Source of the DNA: Actinomucor elegans
Lineage: Eukaryota; Mucoromycota; Mucoromycetes; Mucorales; Mucoraceae
Assembly (NCBI GenBank): GCA_026027325.1
Contig: JAMSLZ010000002.1
Location: 1,426,001-1,490,000, forward strand
DNA length: 64,000 nt
Direction of reading: 5' to 3'
Shown here: one piece after another, positions 31,752 through 42,300 of the stretch
How the letters are laid out: each line of letters starts with the position of its first letter
Numbering within the stretch: the first letter of the stretch is position 1
Program-made: the position numbers and the translations under genes
Notes under the pieces: model-generated
What the model saw: only the letters and a program-made list of their open reading frames with translations
Database searches by the model: none
What the model was told of the DNA's origin: nothing

Positions 31752-32199
31752 GTTGCGTGTCTGGATTGAATGATGTCGCATTTCACTCACTATTTTTTGG
31801 GTTTGGTGATGATCTGTATTATTAAGTGGTGTCAAGAATCTAATACAATTTGAAGAATAAGTGGAAGAAGCGTCCCTATTTGTTTGAAGTCGTTTGGTTA
31901 ATCGTAGCTCAACTTATTCGCGTTTTTGTCTGGGCCAATCAACTCGGTTTTTCTTTTTGGGTGGTCATTGTTCAAGTCCCGACATTCTTTTTCTTTGATT
32001 CAAGTCTTGATATTCTTTATTATACGGTCATTAGTAATTTTTGTGTTATTTTCTTTCTTTTTCCCGTTCCCTGATCTTTTGGATAGTTTATAATTATTTT
32101 TATTGATTTATTTTTCGAGGGAACATCTCTAGATATCCAATTTATCTTAGTTATGTTTACTTTCAACAGTTTGCATGATGATTTTAATCTCAGTCAAGA
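31752..32199 (+). repeat. 3' end of an upstream Gypsy-2 copy
   Basis: Nearly identical to 44032-44477: the last pol codons (VACLD, stop) and the 3' leader up to CTCAGTCAAG. With the LTR that follows it suggests a tandem Gypsy-2 array sharing an LTR. A 74-residue ORF in this leader (31850) recurs at 44129 but has no support beyond that. Confidence 0.7.
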
Positions 32200-32614
32200 A
32201 ATCAGATCTGACAGATTTTCGATGGTCCAGACTGGCATTATGGAAGAATCATCATTTTTTTTGAAATACTATAAGAGAAGACATAATTAAGGAGAACATG
32301 TTTGTGCATTTAAGCATAAAAATTTAACAATTTACATAGATTTCATGAATTATATAAATATTAGGGTTAATTTTAAAATCACGTGATTGTTAAAATGCCC
32401 CTAAATTTATGAATTTCATTTTTTTCAGCTTTTTTTTAGAATACCAAGACATTTTTAGAAATCACATGATATGATAGCTATAAAACATACTAATTCATTT
32501 TACTATCATTATATGTTTAATGGATAGGGATGTATTATATTAAGAGTCTCGTATTTTATTATTAATTAAATAAAAGGATTCAAAAAATTATTTATATTAA
32601 AATATATATTGACT

Positions 32615-33199
32615 TTATTTAATATTTAATTTATTAAATATATTAATAGCATCATCATAATTTATATCCTCATCTTTTATCTCGTTATTTATTTTAATAA
32701 AACCTGTTTTAATTGTAAAATTTATATATATCTTACCATTACTAATATTTATAGATGGTGAAAATAATGATGGATAAATAGAAAAACATTTATTTTTAAT
32801 ATCATCAATACTTAAATTTTGATTATTTTCTATATTTTTAAATTTGGATATATTAGTTAATACCAAATACATAATTTTTGTATTTTCTTTTGAATTCGAT
32901 TCTATTAAAGGATTTAATAATTCTACATTCATAATTTTATTTCTTCTACAATACATATTTATTTCATTTATTAAAACATTTATAAAACTTTCAAAATCAA
33001 TATGTTCATTACTAGTAATGTCTAAATCTATCTTTATTTTATATGGTTTTTTTTCAATCCATAATTGACTATCTTCAAATGCAATCTTTGTATCAATTAT
33101 GAAATTATGACCATTATACAATACATTGTATTTGTCATCCTTAAATTTCTCTATTAAAAAAGCATTTTTATCATATTCTGTTAATGTTATTACAGGCAT
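32615..33199 (-). CDS. Unknown 194-aa protein of ChP-2
   Basis: Starts MPVITLTEYDKNAFLIEKF and is open throughout with extremely AT-rich codons. Rich in beta-prone hydrophobic strands alternating with charged residues; no catalytic motif, signal peptide or membrane segment. I recognise no family. It does not resemble the transposases. A TAAATTGA box (one base from AAAATTGA) lies 21 bp before the ATG. It is the only gene between the inverted repeats, so it is likely cargo. Confidence 0.6.
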   Translation of the reverse strand: MPVITLTEYDKNAFLIEKFKDDKYNVLYNGHNFIIDTKIAFEDSQLWIEKKPYKIKIDLDITSNEHIDFESFINVLINEINMYCRRNKIMNVELLNPLIESNSKENTKIMYLVLTNISKFKNIENNQNLSIDDIKNKCFSIYPSLFSPSINISNGKIYINFTIKTGFIKINNEIKDEDINYDDAINIFNKLNIK

Positions 33200-33220
33200 A
33201 TTTATTTTAATGTATGTTTT

Positions 33221-33228
33221 TCAATTTA
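33221..33228 (-). promoter_or_regulatory. Variant AAAATTGA box (TAAATTGA), ChP-2 gene
   Basis: On minus TAAATTGAAAAAC, 21 bp before the ATG; same spacing as the exact boxes. Confidence 0.45.
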
Positions 33229-33697
33229 TGTTAAATAAATTAAAATTGGAAATATAAGAGTAATCTAGTTTTTATACATATATTAATTGGATGACATTGT
33301 TGTTATATAGTATGTTTTATAGCTATCATATCATGTGATTTCTAAAAATGTCTTGGTATTCTAAAAAAAAGCTGAAAAAAATGAAATTCATAAATTTAGG
33401 GGCATTTTAACAATCACGTGATTTTAAAATTAACCCTAACATTTATATAATTCATGAAATCTATGTAAATTGTTAAATTTTTATGCTTAAATGCACAAAC
33501 ATGTTCTCCTTAATAAGTATTACAGTAAATTTGACTGTTATTATTATAAGGAAAATATACATGCTATTCATATACCTATGTATCTTTAAAAAATATTCGT
33601 AAAATTTATAATCATATATATATATAAAACAAAAAAAAATTACAAAATCTTTTTTATTTTTTAAGTCATGTGACATCATGATACGTATCCCTTAAGT

Positions 33698-35099
33698 TTA
33701 AAGGTTATCTAACCCAGCATGATATTCATCAATTATTTCTCTATCATTAAATGCGTCTTCCCATATCCAACTATTGTAGCTATCATCATAATTTTTCCAT
33801 TTAATAAAATATTTTGTTCTTTTTTATATTTTCTATGATTTAATATTTTTTCTATTTCATATGAATCATTTTCTATGTATTCTATATTTTCGTCAATTAT
33901 CATTTCACTTTTATTTAGCATATCATTAATAAATGAGTTTTGTTTATTTCTCATATTAATGACTCTACAATATTCAAAAGTTTCAGTAAATGCATCTTCA
34001 TTATGATTTTTGTTACTTGGATAATTAAATTTATCTTGTATCCATAATCCATAATAATCTTTAATTGGAATATTTTGAAGCTCAACAAATTTTTGGATGT
34101 TACTTAATAATAATGCCATTTTTAACTGTAAATTATATATTCTTATATTATCAATTTTAAGAACTTTATTACTATTATCAAATCTTTGGAATTTATCACC
34201 TAATCGTCCAAATTTATTTTCAATGATGCTTCTAAAACTTCCAAAAGTATTATTGAATTCAATTTCATTATCACTTAACTTAATTCCTTTTTTTTTCTAA
34301 ATGGAAATATAAAATTATCGTTATTGATTTTATCATTTCCATATTTACTACAATTCTCTAAGAAGTCTTCTATAAATAAATTATAACCTCCATCAACTGC
34401 TATACAATCATTTTCATTTAATTTATTTTCTAGTTTCATTGCTAAAAACATTTTACCATCATTATATTTTTTACATGGTAAACTATCTGATACATAAATA
34501 GCTATTTCATTAACATCAATTATTACTTGGGTTCTAAATCCTGATTTTTTAAATTTATATGAATACATATCTTTACTTTTAATTTTCAAATCTGTATAGT
34601 TAACTCTACTATCATGTCCATCCAAAAGTAAAGTAACATGCTTAAAATGCTCAGGATTAAGTCTATTAGCATAATATATTCTTAATAAAATTGTGCTAAA
34701 CATATTTTCTAATAGTTTATTACATGTTTTATGTAGCTCATTTAAGTTTACATCCCAGAAACTTTTATATATTTCATGAAATGATGAATAGGGTATGTAA
34801 TCATTCATTTCTCTTATGCTTTTACCTGTAATTAAGTGATATATTATTAGTAATCCTTTTTCAATATCTCTATATGGAGTTTTATATTTATAATTTACAA
34901 ATATATTATTTAAAAAGAAAAATATAGGTATTATGCCTAATTTGTTTTGTAATTCAACCTTAATTTCTTCAATATTTTTTACATCTTTTAGTTCTGTTCT
35001 ATGTTTATACTCATCTTCTTTTATTTTCCATTCCTCATCTAAAAAATTCCAGTAACTATGTTTTATTTTATTTAATTCTTCGTATATAAGTTTATCCAT
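33698..35099 (-). pseudogene. Chromodomain PIF/Harbinger-like transposase with two frameshifts (ChP-3)
   Basis: Starts MDKLIYEELNKIKHSYWNF. D in LLDGHDSR, D in AVDGGYN and the R..IE..F block follow the 36447 protein. Frame breaks, each consistent with one lost base in an A-run, lie near 34295 (FPFRKKK) and near 33815, in the chromodomain (KEQ-YFIKWKNYDDSYNSW). The real end is DNL-stop at 33698. Either mildly decayed or affected by homopolymer read errors; the remainder is well preserved. Confidence 0.87.
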
Positions 35100-35124
35100 T
35101 TTATGTTTTTTATATATGTTTTTT

Positions 35125-35132
35125 TCAATTTT
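35125..35132 (-). promoter_or_regulatory. AAAATTGA box, ChP-3 transposase
   Basis: On minus AAAATTGAAAAAAAC, 25 bp before the ATG at 35099. Confidence 0.6.
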
Positions 35133-35492
35133 TATTTCATTTTAGCATTTAATGATAGAGAAATAATTGATGAATATCATGCTGGGTTAGATAACCTTTA
35201 AACTTAAGGGATACGTATCATGATGTCACATGACTTAAAAAATAAAAAAGATTTTGTAATTTTTTTTTGTTTTATATATATATATGATTATAAATTTTAC
35301 GAATATTTTTTAAAGATACATAGGTATATGAATAGCATGTATATTTTCCTAAGACGATAATAAAGGAACAACAAGAAGTAATTTTTCTTTTATTTACATC
35401 CTTCACTGTCTTTTGAAGCTTACACCTATTTACTTAATTACACATTTGTTCTATATACTCAATTGATATATCTTTCAGTCTAGTATCATATT

Positions 35493-35784
35493 GAGGATTG
35501 ATTATTATATTGAATAAATACTTAAAAAAATAAGACTGCTACAAATAATTTCAAAAATGTATAAAACATTATATGATTGTCAGTATTGCGTTCTTTAATC
35601 ATATTCTAAATCAAAATATGTTTATCAAAATCTAATATTACCATCAAAATGTTTTTGGGATAATATATATAAAATATCATAATTGTTAAAAATAAATAGA
35701 ATTATATTAACTAATTTAAAATATTATATTTGAATTTTAACTTTAATAATAATGGTTTTAACTTTCTTATAATAATTGATCGTC
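35493..35784 (+). repeat. ChP-4 left direct terminal repeat
   Basis: 292 bp; by eye identical to 37985-38276. LTR-like arrangement in a DNA transposon. Confidence 0.93.
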
Positions 35785-36038
35785 TGGTGCTAATTTATTT
35801 TTATTCTTCAAAAAACAATTCTTGCTTTTGTTACACAAATGAATTTGTATTAGTAATCAATTCATTAGTACACAAACTATAATGATTTTTACAAAATATA
35901 AGATGTGGAATATTTAAATGTGATAAAAATTTTTATGAAAGATATTTTATATATTTAAAGAAAACATAATTATAATTTATTTGTTAATTTAGATATTTAG
36001 GCATCTAAATCTATAAATGTAAAAAATTAATAAATTTA

Positions 36039-36290
36039 TTAATGTTTAAAATGTTGATTATCAAAAATTTTGTGTGGTATGGATAAATTATTTGTCATTT
36101 CAATGAAAATTAAAAATTCGACTGGAAAAGTCGATTGTTTGTCATGAAAATAAAAAATACCACAAATTTCAAAAATGTGGAACATTTTAAATGTGGTATA
36201 TTTATTATTTTCTTTAAAACAATCAATGTTTGTGGTACACAATATAAAATACCACAAAATATTTTGTGGTATATTTTTTATTGTTACATA
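36039..36290. repeat. Cluster of TGTGGTA words and a 24-bp palindrome in ChP-4
   Basis: At least six TGTGGTA/TACCACA-type words in both orientations in 250 bp, ending in a perfect 24-bp palindrome at 36249-36272 (half ATACCACAAAAT). It lies between the left repeat and the gene, as an enhancer or transposase-binding array would. It could also be a decayed MITE. Confidence 0.5.
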
Positions 36291-36420
36291 AACTATAAGA
36301 TTTTTATATTTTCTATTTTATTAAAATAATTAAGATTTTATATTTTGCTTAGTCAGCAAAATGTTAAAATCGATATTTTTATCATGATATAATATTACAG
36401 TTTAAAATATAATCAATAAA

Positions 36421-36428
36421 AAAATTGA
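36421..36428 (+). promoter_or_regulatory. AAAATTGA box, ChP-4 transposase
   Basis: AAAATTGAATTTG, 18 bp before the ATG at 36447. Confidence 0.6.
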
Positions 36429-36446
36429 ATTTGAATATAATATAAA

Positions 36447-37955
36447 ATGGAGCAATTAGAAATATTAAAGAAAATAGAAATACAAAAACTTATTAGTTTG
36501 AAATGGAAATTTTTAAATAATACTTATCCTTATATAGATTATAAACGATATCATAGAACAGAATTAAAAGAAATAAACTTTATTAATGATCTTAAAAATG
36601 AGCTTTATCAAAAGTTAGGTGCTATTCCTATATTTATATTTTTAACTGATTTCTTCTACAAATTAAATATACCAGGTCCATTTAAAAATATAGAGAAAGG
36701 GTTATTATTATTATATCAACTATTAATAGGTAAATCTATAAATGCTATGTCTTCTTATGTTAAATATACTACATATCATGATATGTATAAAACTTTTTAT
36801 GTTGATTATAGAAAAGAGCTAAATGAATGGGTAAACAATTTACTTCTTAATGATTATTTTTCAAATAACACTTTACGATTAATTTATGCCAAATTAAAAA
36901 ATCCTAAATTACTAAAACATATTACCTGTTATATGGATGGATATGATTCAAGAATAGTCTATCAAGACATTCATTTTGATAAAAATAGGTTATATTCTTA
37001 TAAATTTAAAAATTCTGGTTTAAGAACACAATTTATTTGTGACATTAATGACATTATTATTTATATATCGCAACCAAAACCATGTAGCGATTATACAGAT
37101 GGTAAAATGTTTGAGGAAATTAATTTAAATAAATGTTTACATCAAACAGATTGTATGTTAATTGATGGTGGGTATACATTACATGTTAATAAAGTTATAG
37201 AGAAGAATAATCTTAATGGTGGATGTTTATCTCTGAACAATTTTTGTTATCCAAACAGAAAACCTAAAAATGAAGTATTATCACCTGAACAGATAAATTT
37301 TAATAAACAAATTGGTAGTATGAGGTCAGATATTGAAACATTTTTTTTAAAATACACCACTTTATTTCATAGATTTAATAAAGAAAAAGCAGTAAGGATA
37401 ACAGAAAATAGTATTTATTATATTCAATTTAAATTATGTTCAGTATTATATAATATAAAGAAAGCATGTGAAATCTATGATGTAAAAGAAGATAGAAATT
37501 ATATGTTTAAATATTGGATTGAAGAAAATTTTGATTATATGAATGTAAATGATAATAATGATGAAAATGCAATAAATAAACATTTATTTGCAGATGAATA
37601 TAAGCAACATTATATAACAGAACAGTTTAAATTCCAGGAAAGTTACCTTATAAATATAATACAAAACATGAGTATAAATGATAATACTGATAGTATAGAA
37701 ATAAAAAATACAGATAATAATAATGTTAATAGCAATGATGATGTTGATATAATAGATAATGATGTATACATGGAAGATGAATCTAATATTTATGAAATTG
37801 ATTATATTTTAAGCCATAAAATTGTTAAGAAAAAAAATACATATTTGGTAAAATGGAAAAATTTTGATGAAACCCATAATTCGTGGGTAAAAGAAAAGGA
37901 TTTCCAAGACATAGAGTGCATTAAAAACTATTGGTATAGTATAGAGGATTTATAA
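36447..37955 (+). CDS. PIF/Harbinger-like DDE transposase with C-terminal chromodomain, 502 aa, intact
   Basis: An N-terminal helical domain (residues 1-130) is followed by an IS5/PIF-type catalytic domain: D164 (MDGYDSR), D240 (LIDGGYT) and E297 in MRSDIETFF...FHRF. An acidic Asn/Asp-rich linker (about 395-445) leads to a chromodomain at about 449-492 (IYEIDYILSHK...YLVKWKNFDETHNSW) with the aromatic positions expected for reading methyl-lysine histone tails. The chromodomain fusion is familiar in Gypsy integrases but unusual in PIF enzymes. It may direct insertion to heterochromatin; all copies here lie in transposon-packed DNA. Codons are strongly A/T-biased. Confidence 0.85.
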   Translation: MEQLEILKKIEIQKLISLKWKFLNNTYPYIDYKRYHRTELKEINFINDLKNELYQKLGAIPIFIFLTDFFYKLNIPGPFKNIEKGLLLLYQLLIGKSINAMSSYVKYTTYHDMYKTFYVDYRKELNEWVNNLLLNDYFSNNTLRLIYAKLKNPKLLKHITCYMDGYDSRIVYQDIHFDKNRLYSYKFKNSGLRTQFICDINDIIIYISQPKPCSDYTDGKMFEEINLNKCLHQTDCMLIDGGYTLHVNKVIEKNNLNGGCLSLNNFCYPNRKPKNEVLSPEQINFNKQIGSMRSDIETFFLKYTTLFHRFNKEKAVRITENSIYYIQFKLCSVLYNIKKACEIYDVKEDRNYMFKYWIEENFDYMNVNDNNDENAINKHLFADEYKQHYITEQFKFQESYLINIIQNMSINDNTDSIEIKNTDNNNVNSNDDVDIIDNDVYMEDESNIYEIDYILSHKIVKKKNTYLVKWKNFDETHNSWVKEKDFQDIECIKNYWYSIEDL

Positions 37956-37984
37956 AAATAAAAGCATTAAAAGTTATTTAATAT

Positions 37985-38276
37985 GAGGATTGATTATTAT
38001 ATTGAATAAATACTTAAAAAAATAAGACTGCTACAAATAATTTCAAAAATGTATAAAACATTATATGATTGTCAGTATTGCGTTCTTTAATCATATTCTA
38101 AATCAAAATATGTTTATCAAAATCTAATATTACCATCAAAATGTTTTTGGGATAATATATATAAAATATCATAATTGTTAAAAATAAATAGAATTATATT
38201 AACTAATTTAAAATATTATATTTGAATTTTAACTTTAATAATAATGGTTTTAACTTTCTTATAATAATTGATCGTC
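37985..38276 (+). repeat. ChP-4 right direct terminal repeat
   Basis: Second copy of the 292-bp repeat, ending at the ATT target copy. Confidence 0.93.
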
Positions 38277-38385
38277 ATTGTTTATATATATTGTTTACTC
38301 TTTTATCTTCAAGTTATTCAAGGTAAACATAAGAACAAAACCCCACATTATCAGTTGGTGCGGCTAAAGTGGAAAGTGTATTAAT

Positions 38386-39327
38386 ATGGTGTATTATTCA
38401 AGTTTTAGTGATTATCTCCTTATGTCTGCTGAATCTGCTTCCAAGCGTGTTGGTATGCGCCTTATGAATGAACCAAAGAACTTTTCTGGCGACGGTGAAG
38501 CAAATGGTGCCGTTGTCTGGTTAAACAGAATGGATCGTCTTCGAGTTACTGCTAAACTTACGGATGAAGAGATCTTGTTTGTGATTGGTGATCATCTTAC
38601 AGGCAAGGCTGAAACATGGTGGAATGTCGTGGGTTCTAAGGCAAAGACTTGGGATGAATGGTCGGCTGCTTTCAAGAAGCATTATTTATCTGATCAAGAA
38701 GATAAATGGTGGCAACAATTGCATAGCTTGAAACAAGGCAAGGAATTTGTGTCTATCGATGATGTTGGCTTAAAAATGCAAGAGTTATTCTACTGCTTGG
38801 ATAACAAGAGTGAAAGTTTCCAAGTCAGGACCTTTTTGAACGCGATTACTCCTAAGATTGCATTTGAAATCGAAAAGGATGGTACTCCAGTCAAGTTTCA
38901 AGATGCGATGGATAAGGCCAAGCAAATTGAGAAGAGTTTGCGCAAATATGGTTCCCTTGGTTATACTAATGGCGTTATTGAAGAAATTGATCCAGAAAGA
39001 CAATTTAATTCTGATCGTTCTGAAGCTTCCGCGGTATCTAGCATGTTTTCACTAGTAGACAAGTTAGAAAAGCTAAGTATTAACTTGGTTAATCTGAGTA
39101 ACGCTTCTGGTGGTGGTAGTTCTCGTTATGTTGCTCCTGTCAAGGCTAATTCTGGTGTTGCGATCGCTCCTCGTAGATATGTTTGTTTCTTTTGTGACAA
39201 AGAAGGGCATAAAAAATACGATTGTCCGGAGTATCTAGCAAAAAGCAAGTCTATTGGCGGTATGGTAGCTACTGGTAGTAATACTATTCCTATTGAACAG
39301 GGAAAAGGTCAAGAGTATCAATCTTAG
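38386..39327 (+). CDS. Gypsy-2 gag (313 aa)
   Basis: Retrotransposon gag core (AETWWNVVGSKAKTWDEWSAAF, about residues 70-95) followed by a CCHC zinc knuckle (CFFCDKEGHKKYDC) near residue 270. Would form the particle and bind element RNA. Ends in TAG 19 bp after a GGGAAAA heptamer. The first ATG (38386) is used; another at 38422 (MSAESASKR) is equally plausible and closer to usual lengths. Confidence 0.9.
   Translation: MVYYSSFSDYLLMSAESASKRVGMRLMNEPKNFSGDGEANGAVVWLNRMDRLRVTAKLTDEEILFVIGDHLTGKAETWWNVVGSKAKTWDEWSAAFKKHYLSDQEDKWWQQLHSLKQGKEFVSIDDVGLKMQELFYCLDNKSESFQVRTFLNAITPKIAFEIEKDGTPVKFQDAMDKAKQIEKSLRKYGSLGYTNGVIEEIDPERQFNSDRSEASAVSSMFSLVDKLEKLSINLVNLSNASGGGSSRYVAPVKANSGVAIAPRRYVCFFCDKEGHKKYDCPEYLAKSKSIGGMVATGSNTIPIEQGKGQEYQS
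39300..39306 (+). promoter_or_regulatory. Slippery heptamer GGGAAAA for -1 frameshift, gag to pol
   Basis: In the gag frame it reads G GGA AAA, a canonical X XXY YYZ site. Slipping back one base opens the pol frame, which has no ATG at its start and runs on from here through protease and RT. Confidence 0.65.
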
Positions 39328-42300
39328 AGGTGATTGATACTCCAAATAAAGCAAAAAATCCTCATGATACTGGCGTTGATACAAAAAGTCAAGATGTTAA
39401 CTTGGTGGATACTGTTTCGGAGCCTTCGCTTGTAGAACATGGCGCAATTAAAGAAGTTTTTGGTGTAAAACGCACTGGCAGCGAAGCAGTGGATATTACC
39501 GTACCACAAAAAGTAGGTCAACTAGTTCAACCGCTTGCAAAACGAGTGGATAGGCGTGACAAGGGAAAGGCAGTAGCCGTGGCTCCACCGATGTTATTAC
39601 AAGACTTTACTTCTATGGAGGTTACTCCACCCTCTGTGAAAAGAAAAAAAAGAGGCAAACCAAGGCGATTATCGGTTAAAACTTCAAGATTAAACATTTG
39701 GGATAAGCTTGGCAAGATGGATTCTGGACTCTCACTACTGGATTGGATTGCTATTGACAAAGACGCTGGCCGAGATCTTACTGATGGGTTAAGAGATTTA
39801 CGTATTCAAAGGCCAAAAAGAACAAAAAGGCATTTGGCTGGTATGAATATGGCTAGCGGTGGTGTTAATGATCCTATGGTGGTCAATGTAGTAGACCAGG
39901 ATGAAGGTGCTTACGATTCCGGCGATGATTCGTCAAATTATGATTCTGATTATTCAGAGATTTCTACTGTTGAATCTGATTACATTGATGATAGCGATTT
40001 GGAGTTTAGCGATGTTGAATCTGTCTACCGATATCCATATAATTTGAATCGCATGAAAATTAGCTCGCCTATGCGTGGTGTCATTGAAATTTGCGGGAAA
40101 CCGGTGGTAGCTTGTTTTGACAGCGGTGCAAGCATATCGGTTATAAGCAAAAAACTGGCAGACTCATTGGGTTTGGTACCTAACGGGGATAGTTTGAATC
40201 TAGTGGGTTTTGACAATAAGAAGGCCACCTCAAGAAGTGAAATCGTAATGGATGTACCTGTAAAGGTAGCTGGAAAACTTAGACCGGACCATATGTGTAT
40301 TCAAGATGGTGGTGATGATAAGCTCTGTTTATTGGGTGTACCCTGGTTTCAAGCTTATGCTATCGAGCTCAATTTGGTGGATTCTACTATTAGAATTCCT
40401 TCTACTAAAGGGATGGTTAAACTCCAAGGTTTCACTACGCATATACCGATTGTACCTGAAGTGCCCGTTACAAGTAAACAGGTATATATGATCGATGCTA
40501 GTCAAAAGTATACCGAATCCTTGGAAGAAAGTCTAGTCCCGGATGGTAGAGAAAAAGATGAGATCGTTGAAGAAGTCTCATTTAATTCGGACAACATTTC
40601 TACGGGTGTTCCTGAAGAATTGGTGGGAGTTATCGAAGAATACAAGCATTGTTTCTCGGAAGTTTCTGGCTTAACAATGATCAAAGGGCATGCGATGAAG
40701 ATCACTCTCAAGGATGGTGCAGTACCGGTTCGTACAAGACCTTTTAGACTCTCTTGGGAAGACGAAGATATCTTGAACCAATATCTGGATGAGATGCTCG
40801 AATTAGGTCTAATTGAACCGTCTAATGGTGTCTGGACAAGTCCTTGCTTTTTGGTACCGAAGAAAGATGGAACTAAAAGAGTAGTTATAGATTATAGGAA
40901 AGCTAATACTATGATCGTCCAAACTAACTTCCCTACTTGCACTATTGCGGAATTAACGGAGGCTACACGGCAAATGCTCGCTATTATACATCTTGCGATT
41001 GTACCAGCGGTTATCATCAGTTAGGTCTGGAGAACGAAGAAGCTGCTGAAATTACTGGATTCGTTAGTAAGCGCGGGTGTTATCGCTTTAAGGTCTTACC
41101 GATGGGGATTACGGTAGGGTGTTCTGAATATCAAAAGGTCATGTCAAGTATTTTCTCTGAGTACATTGGCAAGTTTATTCTGGTTTTCTTGGATGACGTC
41201 CTGGTTTACTCTCGTACTTTGGAAGAACACAAGGAACATTTACGTTTGATGTTTGAAGCCTGCAAGAAATTCAATCTCAAGTTGAAAAGAAAGAAGTGTT
41301 TCTTCGCTCAAGAATCCGTGGAATACTTAGGTCATATCATTGGTAGGCAAGGTACTTCGCCTGGTGAAAGGAATATTCAAAAAATCAAGACGTTTCCTTC
41401 TTGCACGGATGTTGCAGCAGTCAAAAGTTGGTTAGGTCTTACTGGTTTCTTTCGAAAGTACGTACCTGGTTACGGTTCCTTGGTAGCTTGTTTGACAAGA
41501 CTAACCCGTAAAGGGGTACCCTTCATTTGGGGTGATGAAGAAGAAACGGCTTTCCTGAAGTTAAAAACTGCTCTCTGTACGGCGCCGATTTTGGTTTTGC
41601 CCGATCGTGAAAAGGTCCAAGTTCTTTCAGTGGATGCGTCACATCTCGGTCTGGGTGCAGTGCTCTCTCAATGTGATGATCGTGAAACAAGAGCTAATGA
41701 ACGTGTGGTAGCATATGCTTCTAGAGGTCTACGTGGTCCGGAGACTCGGTATCATATCCATCATTTGGAGGCTTTGGCTGTCGTTTGTGTGGTGAAATAG
41801 CCACATAATTGAAGTACAGACAGACTAGAGGCCTGTGCGCCCTAGCTGTAGCACATACATACTAAAGCATCATTGATTACCTTATACAGCGATACAGTCC
41901 TTAAACAGAGATACGTCCTTCTTATACTTCTTATATGAACACAAGTAAATAACCTTCAGTCACAATTCAACGAGTATAAATACAAGCTAGAAAAACTAGT
42001 TAGAAAGAACTAATCACATTTAAGTTGAATAAACTATAACCAAGTTATAATCGACTTACTACCTGCTTTTATATTTTAATTTTACCGCAGTTTGGGGTAT
42101 CACTCACTTTAAACATTATCTCAAGGGTAGACGTTTCATTTTGATCACGGATCATTCAAGTCTGGTATATATCTTTAGGCCAACTAAGAATTCGGCAAAA
42201 CTGTCAAGGTGGTGTGCTGCAGTATTAGATTATCAGTTTGATATTTTGTTTCGTGCTGGAGCCGAGAATCTGGCGGATCCCTTGTCTAGAGTGATTCCAA

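Larger units (their letters stand above)
32287..33513 (-). mobile_element. ChP-2, AT-rich element with 205-bp inverted repeats and a foreign-looking gene
   Basis: 1227 bp, TTAAGGAGAACATG...CATGTTCTCCTTAA, TAA duplicated (32284-32286, 33514-33516). The terminal arms (to about 32490 and from about 33310) differ at about one base. It encodes one 194-residue protein and no transposase, so it would be mobilised in trans by a PIF-like enzyme making 3-bp duplications. Confidence 0.85.
33551..35349 (-). mobile_element. ChP-3, chromodomain PIF/Harbinger-like element
   Basis: 1799 bp, GGAAAATATACATGC at both ends in inverted orientation, TAA duplicated (33548-33550, 35350-35352). The arms are about 207 bp, and the left one includes the last about 25 codons of the transposase, so the right arm carries an inverted copy of those codons. 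Confidence 0.87.
35493..38276 (+). mobile_element. ChP-4, intact chromodomain PIF-like element with direct terminal repeats
   Basis: 2784 bp, outer ends GAGGATTGATTATTATA and (inverted) GACGATCAATTATTATA, ATT duplicated (35490-35492, 38277-38279). It has 292-bp direct repeats at both ends (35493-35784 and 37985-38276), each bounded by the same inverted-repeat words. Contains an open 502-residue transposase. Confidence 0.9.
32200..38357 (+). repeat. Gypsy-2 5' LTR interrupted by ChP-2, ChP-3 and ChP-4
   Basis: Pieces 32200-32286, 33514-33550, 35350-35492 and 38277-38357 join across three clean insertions to about 350 bp. Proposed start TGACAGATTTTCG, end ATTATCA just before TTGGTGCGGCTAAAG, a likely primer-binding site. 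The exact LTR ends are inferred; no second full copy is present. Confidence 0.6.

Noticed and set aside
31850..32074. 74-codon ORF repeated at 44129-44353
   Set aside because: Repeated only because the Gypsy-2 3' leader is repeated; one substitution apart, hydrophobic, no motif.
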